Below, one piece after another: positions 51,664-62,525 of a DNA stretch of 64,000 bases. The stretch lies in NCBI GenBank assembly GCA_964473365.1, contig CAYYOV010000013.1:21309-85308 (forward strand), given 5' to 3'. Each line of letters begins with the position of its first letter. Positions within the stretch are counted from its first letter, which is position 1. The DNA is from 2-02-FULL-55-14 sp964473365 (GTDB taxonomy: Bacteria > Bacteroidota > Ignavibacteria > UBA10030). The notes below the pieces were generated by a model that made no database searches, was not told the origin of the DNA, and saw only the letters and a program-made list of their open reading frames with translations. The position numbers were made by a program, and so were the translations under genes.

Positions 51664-52044
51664 ATGCAATTCCCCGAGCATCTGAAATACACCAAAGACC
51701 ATGAATGGGTCCAGGTCGACGGAACGACCGGCACGATCGGCATCACGGAGTACGCCCAAGGTGAATTGGGCGATGTCGTGTTTGTGGAGCTGCCGAAAGT
51801 CGGTACTGCCGTTGGTCAGGGCAAGACATTCGGTACGATCGAGGCCGTGAAGGCCGTATCGGACCTCTACGCGCCCGTGAGCGGCGAGGTCACCGAAGTA
51901 AACCCCGGCCTGGCGGCAAACCCCGAAACGGTTAACAAGGATCCCTACGGCGCCGGATGGATGGTGAAGATCCGTCTATCGACCCCTGCCGAACTCTCGA
52001 CGCTGCTTGATGCGGACGCTTATCGTGCGCTGATCGGCAAGTAG
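51664..52044 (+). CDS. gcvH: Glycine cleavage system H protein
   Basis: 126 residues. The lipoyl-like fold has the lipoylated Lys63 in IEAVKAVSDL, preceded by ITEYAQGELGDVVFVELP. It shuttles the aminomethyl group between the P, T and L proteins; lpdA at 30533 can serve as L, and lipB/lipA can lipoylate it. gcvP and gcvT are not in the window. The 154-base space before it holds no gene; a small GTTCG/CGAAC hairpin near 51600 is the only feature seen. Confidence 0.95.
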   Translation: MQFPEHLKYTKDHEWVQVDGTTGTIGITEYAQGELGDVVFVELPKVGTAVGQGKTFGTIEAVKAVSDLYAPVSGEVTEVNPGLAANPETVNKDPYGAGWMVKIRLSTPAELSTLLDADAYRALIGK

Positions 52045-52123
52045 CGTTGCGCCGGACCTGCCACTCGTGCGGTCATCGGTCGCGGGTGGTGAGGACGATA
52101 CCGGCCAGGACGTCCGAACGCCC

Positions 52124-54355
52124 ATGCCTCAGCGCTTTCGTTTTCCTCTTTCCATCGCCGTCTGGGCGACCCTCATTGGGGCCAGCGCCTTGCTGGCCCT
52201 CTTCTATGGTAGTTTTCGCGAATCGGTCAGCCGCGAGCATGATGCGTACGTCAGGCTCGTCCGGCACGATTCGTTGCTCCAACGGGCCTACCGGCTGACC
52301 TGGGATGCACATAACTTCGTCCGTCAGTCGCTGACTGAACATCGCCCGGCCCGCGAAGCGGCTTCCCGTCTCCGTTCCATCCGCGTCGAACTCGACAGCG
52401 TCAGCGCGTCACTCCGTTACGAAAGGCCATCGCTTGGCGCGGCCGCTCCGCTCGTGAGTGCCTTCCTTGATTCTGTCGACCAGATCAATTCGTCCATCAG
52501 CGAGGCGTTGGCAGCACCAGATCGAGCACGTGAACGCACCCGGTTTGCGACTGCCATGCTTCGCGGTGAGATCCCCTCCGAGATGGAACAGTTCCGCCGC
52601 GTCAAGGAGGAACTTCAGCAACGGTTCATGCCTGAGCGGCTCCGGGAAATCGCGAATGTTGACGAGGAGATCGAGCAGACGTACTCATGGTGGGCGCTCC
52701 TGGCGTTCGGCTTTGTGCTTGCCGGCGTGCTGGTGACGCTCGCCCTGCGACGCTACGAACTTCGTCAGGCTGAGGTGACGCTCCGGATGGCGGCAGGCGA
52801 AGAACAATTCCGCGGGCTCGTCGAGCAGACACAGGATGCGCTCATTGTCGTTCAGGATGGCTCGCTCGTCTATGCGAATGCCGCAGCCGCCCGGTTGTTC
52901 GAGTTCAATTCGTTCGATGAGATGAGGCGCGGAGATGTTTTTGGCCTCATCGGACCGTCCGTTCGCGTTCTTCTTCTGGAACAGGCGGTTGGTCGAGGGC
53001 CAGGGGAGGAGCTCACCCGAGCGACGGAGGTCCGGAGCATGACGCAGCAGGGTCGCATGCTTGACCTTGAGGTCAGCGCGTCGGTCATCCAATGGGACAA
53101 CCGCCCTGCCGCCCTGGCGACCTTGCGTGATATCACGGGCCGAAAAATGCAGGAGCGCGAGCAGGCATTGCTCTTGTGGGAGCAGGAGGCGCTCAGTCAG
53201 ATCGACCGCCGACTCATCGGCGTCGTTGACCTGGGACGCATCCTCGATTCCATCCTGGGGCATCTCGTGAATCTGACGAAGGCACACTGGGCAGGGGTGC
53301 TTATGCGCGATGGCCAATCTGGACGGTTCCGGTGGCGCTCCATGGTGGGTGCCTCGGGCCCGATGCCGACCGCACCAGTGATGCTGGTCCCTCAGCTCCA
53401 GGCCGTTCTGGGAAGCAATGAGCCGTTCGTACTGCAAGAGATCTCGACGCCCCTCGAAGACCGAATGATCCGCCTCGCCGGCGGCGGGGAAGAACATGTC
53501 ATCTCTTCCGTCTGGATCCCGCTAAAAGGAGAGGAGGAGGTCCGAGGTTTGTTGGCAGTCGGATTCCGTCAGGCGCATGATTTCAGCACACGAGAACTCC
53601 GCCTTCTCGTTTCACTCGCGGAAAAAATGTCCATTGCTGCCACGAACGCTTCTCTGTATGACGATCTGCTTGCCCGGGAACGTGATCTCGAAGTGCTCTC
53701 GGGCCTTCGCGTGAACGCCCAGGAGGAGGAGCGACGGCGCATCGCTCGTGAAATCCACGACGGGCTCGGTCAGATCCTGACGGCGATCAAATTCAACGTC
53801 GAGATCCTGGAAGACTCCATATCTCTCAATGAAGACGATCGCCGGCGGATCGCCGACGTCAAGACGTTGCTGGATAACGTCATGAAGGAGGCGCGTGAGA
53901 TCTCCTACAACCTCATGCCGAGCGTGCTCGATGATTTTGGTCTGGCGCCCGCGTTGCAGCTGCTGGCGGAACGGTTCGGCGCGCAAATGGGTGTTCGAGT
54001 CACATTCGTTGCGCAAGGCATGTCGGAACGGCTCTCCGGTCCGATAGAGATCGCACTCTACCGGATCGTTCAGGAGGCGCTGACGAATGCTGTGCGTCAC
54101 GGGGAAGCGACGCTCGTCGCGATCCAGGCCTTCCGGTCGGGTGGCAAGGTGCGCCTGACGATCGAGGACAACGGCAAGGGGATGGACATGGACCACGCAA
54201 TGGCCCGACGCTTGGTCGATAGCGGAATCGGTTTGGCGAGCATGCGTGAACGGGTCACCTCATTCCGCGGCGATCTGGATATCGAAAGCTCGCCGGGGAA
54301 CGGAACGTTGATCACGGTCCACATCCCGGTCCAACCGGCATCGGAGCCAGTATGA
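52124..54355 (+). CDS. Membrane sensor histidine kinase, NarX/HisKA_3 type, with PAS and GAF domains
   Basis: 743 residues from the ATG at 52124; a GTG at 52067 is possible but less likely. Helix TM1 (about 7-27), a periplasmic helical sensor (about 28-180) and TM2 (about 185-207) are followed by PAS (about 220-335), GAF (about 360-515), a coiled linker, HisKA_3 with the phosphorylated His545 in REIHDGLGQ, and an ATPase domain with NAVRH, DNGKGM and GIGLASMRER. Its partner is the LuxR-type regulator that overlaps its stop by 4 bases. The signal is unknown. Confidence 0.92.
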   Translation: MPQRFRFPLSIAVWATLIGASALLALFYGSFRESVSREHDAYVRLVRHDSLLQRAYRLTWDAHNFVRQSLTEHRPAREAASRLRSIRVELDSVSASLRYERPSLGAAAPLVSAFLDSVDQINSSISEALAAPDRARERTRFATAMLRGEIPSEMEQFRRVKEELQQRFMPERLREIANVDEEIEQTYSWWALLAFGFVLAGVLVTLALRRYELRQAEVTLRMAAGEEQFRGLVEQTQDALIVVQDGSLVYANAAAARLFEFNSFDEMRRGDVFGLIGPSVRVLLLEQAVGRGPGEELTRATEVRSMTQQGRMLDLEVSASVIQWDNRPAALATLRDITGRKMQEREQALLLWEQEALSQIDRRLIGVVDLGRILDSILGHLVNLTKAHWAGVLMRDGQSGRFRWRSMVGASGPMPTAPVMLVPQLQAVLGSNEPFVLQEISTPLEDRMIRLAGGGEEHVISSVWIPLKGEEEVRGLLAVGFRQAHDFSTRELRLLVSLAEKMSIAATNASLYDDLLARERDLEVLSGLRVNAQEEERRRIAREIHDGLGQILTAIKFNVEILEDSISLNEDDRRRIADVKTLLDNVMKEAREISYNLMPSVLDDFGLAPALQLLAERFGAQMGVRVTFVAQGMSERLSGPIEIALYRIVQEALTNAVRHGEATLVAIQAFRSGGKVRLTIEDNGKGMDMDHAMARRLVDSGIGLASMRERVTSFRGDLDIESSPGNGTLITVHIPVQPASEPV

Positions 54356-55014
54356 GCAAGATTCGCATTCTTCTGGCCGACGACCATCCATTGGTCCGTT
54401 CAGGTCTCATGGCGCTGCTCGAGCCGTTGAGGGAGTTTCAGGTCGTCGGCGAGGCGGGCGACGGTCGTGAGGCGGTTGCGCTGACCAGGAAGTTGAAGCC
54501 CGACGTCGTCATCATCGACCTTTCCATGCCGGTGATGTCAGGTATCGATGCCACCAAGGTCATCCGCGAGGAAGTGCCCGCGTCGAAGGTGCTCGTATTG
54601 ACGATGCACGAGAATGAAGAGTATGTGTACCAGATCCTCCGGTCTGGCGCCGGCGGGTACATTCTGAAGAATTGCAGTCGGGAGGAGCTCGCGGCGGCCA
54701 TTCGGGCCGTCGCACGGGGTGAGAACTTTTTCAGTCCACGTGTTTCGGAGATGATGGTCCAGAGCTATTTGCGGAAGGCGGAGGCACGTGAGACTCACGC
54801 CGTCGATCCGGGTAATGCACCACTCACTCCGCGAGAGAAGGAGGTCTTGGCCTGTGTCGCGGAGGGGCTGACCAACCAGGAAATGGCCGAGAAGCTCTTT
54901 ATCTCGGCCCGAACGGTCGAGACGCACAAAACAAACATCATGCAGAAGCTGGGTATCGAGGATACGTCGAAACTGATCCGTTACGCGGTGGAGCTCAGAA
55001 TGAAGGGCCGGTAG
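54352..55014 (+). CDS. NarL/FixJ-type response regulator
   Basis: 220 residues. The receiver has Asp10-Asp11, phospho-acceptor Asp56 in VIIDLSMP, and Lys in GGYILKNC. A LuxR-type helix-turn-helix lies at about 153-215 (LTPREKEVLACVAEGLTNQEMAEKLFISARTVETHKTNIMQKLG). It is phosphorylated by the kinase whose gene it overlaps. Target genes are unknown; the secreted repeat proteins from 56098 are nearby candidates. Confidence 0.94.
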   Translation: MSKIRILLADDHPLVRSGLMALLEPLREFQVVGEAGDGREAVALTRKLKPDVVIIDLSMPVMSGIDATKVIREEVPASKVLVLTMHENEEYVYQILRSGAGGYILKNCSREELAAAIRAVARGENFFSPRVSEMMVQSYLRKAEARETHAVDPGNAPLTPREKEVLACVAEGLTNQEMAEKLFISARTVETHKTNIMQKLGIEDTSKLIRYAVELRMKGR

Positions 55015-55072
55015 CCTTAGAGCCAGCGTCTCCCCCCCATGGGCCCGACCCGGGCCGCGTGGACACTCCCCT

Positions 55073-55105
55073 TGCCCCGAATATGGCAGAATTCGGGGCA
55101 TTTTC
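55073..55105 (+). terminator. Intrinsic terminator after the two-component pair
   Basis: TGCCCCGAAT pairs with ATTCGGGGCA (55073-55082 with 55091-55100), followed by TTTTC. It separates the kinase-regulator pair from the stand-alone receivers. No clear promoter is seen in 55106-55255. Confidence 0.85.
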
Positions 55106-55255
55106 ATACCCCTCCTACCTACGAGTATCCCGTAGAGGCATCGGATTCCTCCGTATTCGCCAGAAATCCGTGGATTCCGCGATTCAACCCTAGTCAGATT
55201 GCCCGACTTTTCATTAGCAATCATCCACATCTCACACAACAGCAAGGAATCGGCC

Positions 55256-55651
55256 ATGAACAAGATACGCGTCTTGATCGCCGATGATCATGTCGATTTT
55301 CGACGGGTCGTGCATGAATTCCTCGACCGCCTGCCCAATGTACAGGTTGTCGGTGAAGCGTCCGACGGCTCGGAGGCCGTGCGGCAGGTCGAAGCGCTTC
55401 AACCGGACGTTGTGCTCATGGATATCGCGATGCCGCGCACGTCAGGACTCGAGGCGACGCGCATCATCAAGCAACGGTGGCCGCACCTGCGCGTCCTCAT
55501 TGCTACGATGCACGACAATCCGATCTATCGTCTGCAGGCCGAAGAGGTGAAGGCTGACGCCTTCATCCTCAAGTCGATCCTGAAACCTTCGCTCGAACGC
55601 GAATTCGGCTCGCCGGGCACGCTCGCCTACGGACGTGTCAAGGCTGTCTGA
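55256..55651 (+). CDS. Stand-alone response-regulator receiver domain 1
   Basis: 131 residues from the ATG at 55256 (AAGGA upstream). Receiver fold with Asp10-Asp11, Asp56 in VVLMDIAMP and Lys in DAFILKSI. No output domain follows, only about 15 residues. Such proteins act by binding partners or in phosphorelays. It is close in sequence to the NarL-type receiver before it and to the receiver after it, so all three probably arose by duplication. Confidence 0.88.
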   Translation: MNKIRVLIADDHVDFRRVVHEFLDRLPNVQVVGEASDGSEAVRQVEALQPDVVLMDIAMPRTSGLEATRIIKQRWPHLRVLIATMHDNPIYRLQAEEVKADAFILKSILKPSLEREFGSPGTLAYGRVKAV

Positions 55652-55676
55652 ACTTTTTCATACACGGGAGTACACC

Positions 55677-56051
55677 ATGAGCAACATGAGGATCCTCATT
55701 GCCGATGACCATGCCGCCATCCGGGGCATGATCAGCGCCTATCTGCGCACGCGCAGCGACGTGGCCCTCGTCCTCGAGGCTGTCGACGGTGTTGATGTCG
55801 TCGAGCAGGCACAGCACGCCCACCCTGATGTCGTCCTGGTCGACGTGCGCATGCCCCGCAAGAACGGTCTGGATGCTGCGCGTGAGATCAAATCGGCGTT
55901 TCCCTCGGCGCGTGTCTATGTCATGTCGTCGGAAGAATCGTTCCGGTCGATCGCGATGGCCAATCTCGCCGACGCGTTCATTTCGAAGGGATCGCTCAAG
56001 CAGGCCCTCAACGAGCTGTTGGCCTCCGAACCGGTTGTCGCTGCCGCCTGA
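55677..56051 (+). CDS. Stand-alone response-regulator receiver domain 2
   Basis: 124 residues from the ATG at 55677 (GGGAG upstream). Asp10-Asp11, Asp56 in VVLVDVRMP and Lys in DAFISKGS are present; the conserved Thr/Ser position reads MSS. No output domain. It lies 25 bases after the first receiver and 46 bases before the giant repeat protein, all on one strand. Confidence 0.88.
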   Translation: MSNMRILIADDHAAIRGMISAYLRTRSDVALVLEAVDGVDVVEQAQHAHPDVVLVDVRMPRKNGLDAAREIKSAFPSARVYVMSSEESFRSIAMANLADAFISKGSLKQALNELLASEPVVAAA

Positions 56052-56097
56052 CGTGCGTGTCGCGGTCACACATCACGTGAGTGCCTGACGGGAGCTC

Positions 56098-59000
56098 GTG
56101 AAGCATCGCCTTCACATATGGCTTCTCGTCGCGCTTGAAGTCGCCGGCCTCCTGGCCATGGCGACCACCGACGCGTACGCCGTTCGGTTCCGCAGCCGAA
56201 CCACAGGCGTTTGGGCCACGGCCAATACCTGGGACCGTTCGTTGGACGGCGGTCTGACATGGGAGCAACCATCTACGGTTGCACCATCGTCTACGGCTAC
56301 CGATACGGTCCTCATCCAGCCAGGCCATACCGTGTCGATCGGTGCAAACAGCGGCTGTCGGACCCTCACCGTCATGGGAATCGCGAATTGGACGGCAGGC
56401 CGAACGATCACTGTTGGAGCGACCGGAGCGGGCGACTTGGTGTTGCAAGGAGGTGTTCTGCAAGGGTCGGCAACCGGCACGCTGAACGTGCAAGGCAGTC
56501 TCATCATCCCCAACGGATCCACCGGAGAGATCCAGCGCTTGACGCTGAATGTCACGGGGAGCACGTCCATTTCCGGCACGCTCAGCTTCACGACCACGAC
56601 GACGGGCGGCCTGACCTTCATTGGGCAGGTCACAGTCAATCCAGGGGGCACCTGGAACAACGTCATCGGAGAATCATTCATTTTCCGGGGCGGGCTCGTC
56701 AACAACGGCAGCCTTGCTGACGTCACCGCGGGGATCTACACGTTCAACACGAACAGCCAGGCCATCGGGGGCACGTCGCCGATCAGCATCGGCGGAAGCA
56801 TGGCGATCACGGGTGCCATCACCGTCACCAATAATTCGACCGTTCAAGTCGGAACCAACATCACCGGCAGTGTCGCCGGATCCACGTGGCTCAATGCTGC
56901 TGGATCCAGCGTCAGTGTCGGCGGAACGATGATGGCCACGGGGACTCTGACGGCAACGGCAGCCGTCAACAAGGTCAACTATACAGGGGCCGCACAGAAC
57001 GTCAAGGGGACGACGTATTCGAACCTCACTCTCTCCGGGTCTGGTCTCAAGACGATGGCGACCTTCAGTGTGAACGACACCTTGTCCATGGAAGGAACTG
57101 CAACCGCGTCGGCCGCACCGGCGGCTTATTCGGAGAGGGCAGTCTTGCGATACGCGGGGAGCGGTGCGCAAACGACGGGCAATGAGTTCCCTGCGACCAT
57201 CGCCGCAACGGTCCTGATCGAGAACAGCAACGGCGTCACGCTCAACGCGGCCAAGACGATCAACGACAGCTTGATCATCCGCACCGGTTCCCTGAGCGAC
57301 GCCGGTTTCCAGATCACGGGCAACGCCACCAAGCGACTGATCCTCGAGTCCGGCGGCACTCTCATTCTGGGGGCCGGAACAGCCACCGCATTCCCAACGA
57401 ACTACATTGCCCAGCTCGACCCTGCCAGCACCGTCATCTACAATGCCGATGTAGCCCAGACGGTCTCTGCGACGCCTACCTACGGCAATGTGACGATCCA
57501 GGGGACCGGGACGAAGAGCACGATCGCGTCCAGCACGCTCACCGTCGGCGGGTCGATGACGTTGAGTGCCGGCTCGTTCGCCCCCGGCGCCAGCAGCATC
57601 GTCGCGCTTTCCGGCGACTGGACGAACAACGGCGGCACATTCACGGTCGGGACGAGCACAATTCAGTTTATCAGTACCTCCGCAACCCAATCCATCAATG
57701 GTTCGGCTGCCAGCCAGACGTTCAATGCGATCACCGTCGCGAAGTCGGGGACCGCGTTGAGCGTTGGCGGAAGCACGACGTCGCTGATGACGTCAGCGCT
57801 GACCATGACCTCCGGCACGTTCAACGTGGCGCCAACGACGACAGTGAACGGCACGCTGACGTTGACCGGAGGAACGCTTGCCGTCGGGACTTCCTCGCTG
57901 ACGCTCAATTCCACCGTCACGGGAACAGGGACGACGATCACGAGCGCCGCGACGGGAACGGTCGCCTACAACCAGGGCTCCAACGGTCAATCGATACGGG
58001 CGGCCAATTACGGTAATCTGACCCTCAGCAATTTCAACAAGACGCTCCCGAGCAGCGGATCGGTCGGGATTGCCGGGACCTTTACGACAGGTTCAGCGAC
58101 CGGCCACACGATCACCGGAAGCACGATCGACTACAACGGCGCCGGAGCCCAGACGATCGCGCCATTCACCTACCTCAACCTGAACGTCTCGGGTGTCCGG
58201 AGCAATCAGGTCGTCACACTGGGCGCCGGCACGATCAATATTCAGGGTAATCTCAGCGCGACCGCGACATCGGTGCAGTACATCGGGACCGGCAACACGG
58301 TGAACTTCAACGGCGGCGCCGCCGGCCAGACGGCGTCGGCCTTCACCTTCGAATCGCTGACGGTCACGAACGCCAACGGCCTCACCCTTTCCGGCGTCGA
58401 CACGATCAAGGGTCTTCTCACGCTCGGCGCGAACAAGCTCATCACCGGTTCGAACCGGGCGGTCCTCACATCGACGGCGAGCGTCTCGCGCACGAGCGGT
58501 TACGTGTACGGAACGTTGGAGAAATCCGTGGCGACCGGATCTCCCACGGCCTCCTTCGAGATCGGAAACGCCAGCGTCTACGTTCCGGTCTCAGTGGCCT
58601 TCACGAACGTGACCGTCGGCGGACGCCTTTCGGCTTCGACCACGGACGGCGACCATCCGAACGTCGCCACCTCCGGTCTGAATTCGGCCAAGACGGTCAA
58701 CCGGTACTGGACCCTGAACGGTTCGGGCCTCACTTTCGACAGCGTCGCGGTGACCCTCACGTTCGTATCGGGTGACATCGATGCCGGTGCGAACACCGGA
58801 GCGTTCCTCGTCACAGTCCGAAATGGCGGCTCGTGGTATCAGCAGGACGTAAGCTCCGCGCTCGTGCTCTCGACGACCACGAGCGGCGTCACACTGTTCG
58901 GAGACTTTCAGATCGGTGAGCCGTTCACCGGCGTGACCTATACATGGGATCACGGCGGTGGGACAACGCTTTGGAGCAATGCCTCCAACTGGAGCCCGGA

Positions 59001-62000
59001 CGGCGTGCCGGGAGCCTCGGACGTGGCAGTCATTAGCACGGGTGACACGGTCGACGTCGTAACGAACCNNNNNNNNNNNNNNNNNNNNNNNNNNNNNNNN
59101 NNNNNNNNNNNNNNNNNNNNNNNNNNNNNNNNNNNNNNNNNNNNNNNNNNNNNNNNNNNNNNNNNNNNGCCTCGGACGTGGCAGTCATTAGCACGGGTGA
59201 CACGGTCGACGTCGTAACGAACCGGAGCGTGAATGCCTTTACGGTCAATCACGCCTCGGCGCTGTTCAGGCTTCTGACGGGTGGTACGCTGACCGTCTCC
59301 GGGAACATGAACCTGTTGAATGGAACGCTCGAGACGCGGACGAGCTTCCCGACGGTGTCCGGCACGACGACCATCAGCGGAGGAACGGTCAACTTTGCCG
59401 GAGCCGGATCACAGACGATCCCGGCACTCAATTACGTCAACCTGACGAGCAGCAGCACGGGTGCGCGAACATTGACGGCAGGTACGATTGGCGTTTCCGG
59501 GACGTTCACCCCGGGCACAAACACGTACACGGTTACCGGTAACACCATCAATTTCAGTTCATCCGGCGCACAGACGATCCCGGCGTTCTCCTACAACAAC
59601 CTGACGAACTCGGGGAACGGAAACCGGACGCTCGCCTCCTCCGGGACCGTAGCCATTGCCGGAACATTTACGACGGGGAGCGGCGCGTACACGACGACGG
59701 GAAGCACGGTCGACTTCAACGGGACCGGTTCTCAGACGATCCCGGCGCTATTGTACAACAATCTGACCTCGAGCAGCACAGGAGCCCGGACGCTGGCCGC
59801 ATTTGGCACGATCGGCGTTGCGGGCACCTTTACGCCAGGTGGCAATAGCTACACGGTTACCGGTAGCACGGTCGACTTCAACGGTACGGGCGCCCAGACC
59901 CTCGCCGCCTTCACCTTCAACAATCTGACGATCTCGGGCTCGCGTGGTGGAGCCACGGTAGCGCTCGGCTCTGGCACGATCGCTGTCGGCGGAACGTTCA
60001 CGGCTTCTCTCGCCGATGCAACCATCGATCCGAACGGAAACACGTTCGACTTCAGCTCGGCTGGTGCGCAGACGATCCCGGCGTTCTCGTACAACAATCT
60101 GACGAACACCGGGAACGGCAACCGGACGCTGGCCTCGTCCGGGACGGTGGCCATTGCGGGCACATTCACGACGGGGAACGGGACGTACACGACCACGGGA
60201 AGCACGGTCAACTTCAGCGGTGCCGGTTCCCAGACGATCGCGGCGCTGCCGTACAACAACCTGACCTCGAGCAGCACGGGGGCCCGGACGCTCGCGTCGT
60301 CTGGCACGATCGGCGTGGCTGGGGCCTTTACGACGGGGACGAACAGCTACACGGTGACCGGTAGCACCGTTGACTTCAACGGCAGCGGGGCCCAGACGAT
60401 CTCTGCCTTCACGTTCAACAACCTGACGATCTCCGGCTCGCGTGGTGGTGCCACCGTCACGCTCGGCTCTGGCACGATCGCCGTCGGAGGGGCGTTCAGC
60501 GCTTCGCTCACCAATGCCATCATCGACCCGAACGGCAACACCTTCGATTTCAGCTCGGCTGGAGCGCAGACGATCCCGGCCTTTTCCTACAACAATGTGA
60601 CGAACAGCGGGAACGGCAACCGGACATTGGCGTCGTCCGGGACGGTCGCCCTCACCGGCAACTTCACGTCCGGCGCAGGTATCTACACTGTCACCGGGAG
60701 TACGGTCGCCTTCACCGGCTCGACCCCGCAGGTGGGTTCCGCTCTGACGTTTGCCAATCTCACGGTGAGCAATCCCGCTGGCGTGACGCTTGGCGGCGCC
60801 ACAACCGTGAACGGAACGTTGACGCTTTCGTCAGGCACGCTCGCATTGTCGGTCGATACACTCACGATCGGTTCGGGCGGCAGCGTCAGCAGAGCGGCCG
60901 GCTGGGTTGGCTCGCCGCTGAAGAAGACCATTCCGACGGGACCGACGTCGCGCACGTTCGAGATCGGGAGCGCTTCGGTCTACACGCCGGTCGATCTCGT
61001 GTTTGCCAATGTCACCACGCAGGGGACGCTGGCCGTTTCGACGACGAGCACCGACCATCCCGACGTATCCAATTCTGGCGTCAGCATAGCGCTCAATGCC
61101 AATCGGTACTGGACGATCGCTCCGGACGGCCTCGCTTTCTCGACGTACGACGCCACGTTCACGTTCGACCCGTCCGATGTGGATGTAGGAGCCGATCCAA
61201 CCACGTTCATCATCGACCAGTATGCCGGGGCAGCCTGGGTCCTGCCGACAACGGGAACAGTGACGTCGACATCCACCCAGGCGACGGGGCTGACGGACTT
61301 CGGCGACTTCGTTACAGGTACTGCCGCCGCGAGCATCTTCACCAGCACGAGCACGGGAGGTGACTGGAACGTTTCCACGACGTGGGTGGGTGGCGCGGTC
61401 CCCGGAAACAATGCCAATGTCGTGATCGCAACGAGTGGTGGCAACGCCGTGACGCTGACAGCTAACCCGTCAACGGTCCGTTCGATCGTCATCGACAACG
61501 GAGCGATCCTGCAAGGCAACGGAACGGCGGTCACGATGAACCTCAATCTGGACGCCGTCAATTTCATCAACAACGGCACGTTTAGCGCGAATGGAGTGAC
61601 CCTGCGTCTGACGCGAGCCTCGACGTGGGATGGCACCGGCGTCTTTGATCTGGATGCCATCGATCTCAACGCTAGGACGTTGACGTTGGCCTTCTCGAGC
61701 CCGGAGACACTCTCCGTGCGTTCTGCGGGGGATCCCTTCCTGAACGCCGGCACACTCGTCCCAGGCACCAATTCGTTCGTCCGGTTCGCCGGATCGTCGC
61801 CGCAGATTCTGCCGGTCGCAAGCCTGAACTTCAACGGCGTGATCATCGACAATCCTGCGGGCGTGACGTTGGACGGCAACATGACCAGCAGCAATGTGTC
61901 GGGCGAACTCACTGTCGTCAACGGTCAACTAGATGACGGTGGATTCCAAGTGACCCTTGCGGCCAACAAGGACTTCATCGTCGGTCCGGCTGCCACGTAT

Positions 62001-62465
62001 CGGACCGGCGGAACGAGCGGTCTGCCGGTCGTTTCGGGTTCAGGCACGATCCAGATCGATCCGACCAGCACGGTGGTCTATTACGGATCGACGCAGACGA
62101 TCACGCGGACCGACTATGGTTCGTTGGTCCTCCAGAACGTCGGAACGAAGACGTTCGCGTCCGATACGACCCGCATTGCCGGCGCTCTGACGATCAGCGG
62201 CGCGTCCGCTGATGCGACCACCAACAGCGCCGTGCTCCATTTCAACGGCACGTCCGCTCAGGCGATCGACGGAATGGCGTTCCATGCTCTGTATTTCACC
62301 AACGGAGGCCTCAAGACGTTGAATGGGGCGTCGACGACCGTATCGACGATCAGCGTTCAGGCCGGATCGACGGTCCGGGTCGCGGCTGCCGCATCGCTGC
62401 TGCTTGGGAACGATGTGAACAATGATGGTGTGTTCATCAACGACGGCTCGATCAGCGTGCCGTAA
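56098..62465 (+). CDS. Giant secreted repeat protein (adhesin-like), one gene split by a spurious gap
   Basis: 2070 residues when 56098-59068 is joined to 59224-62465: the 55 bases at 59014-59068 and 59169-59223 are identical and the frame runs on exactly. GTG start with GGGAG upstream; signal peptide 1-28 (LLAMATTDAYA). The chain is built of beta-helix-like units of about 50-58 residues (pattern GAQTI-A-F-YNNLTIS...LGSGTIAVGGTFT), with three blocks having the FEIGNASVYVPV/DHPNV module and G-W...A-NW...G-VP segments like G8-type starts. It is very poor in charged residues and Cys. No type IX sorting domain ends it; the last residues are NDGVFINDGSISVP. It is probably a long surface fibre. Confidence 0.82.
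59069..59168. other. Scaffold gap (100 N), spurious
   Basis: Flanked by identical 55-base sequences (59014-59068 and 59169-59223). Removing 155 bases joins the two parts of the giant repeat gene in frame. Confidence 0.93.
59571..60711 (+). repeat. 498-bp higher-order repeat in the giant surface protein gene
   Basis: The sequence beginning CAGACGATCCCGGCGTTCTC recurs, with changes, at 59571, 60069 and 60567, each exactly 498 bases (166 residues) apart. Each period holds three units of about 50-60 residues in fixed order: the NSGNGNRTLASSGT unit, the SSSTGARTLA unit and the SGSRGGATV unit. One extra copy of the second unit precedes the array at about 59409. Confidence 0.85.
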
Positions 62466-62525
62466 GGAATGAACCCGATGAACACTGAGAAGAACATAAA
62501 CCTGCCATACACGAAGGACAAAACG

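Noticed and set aside
59178..62465. Separate gene starting at the ATG at 59178
   Set aside because: That ATG lies in the duplicated 55-bp contig end. The sequence continues the gene begun at 56098 once the false gap is removed.
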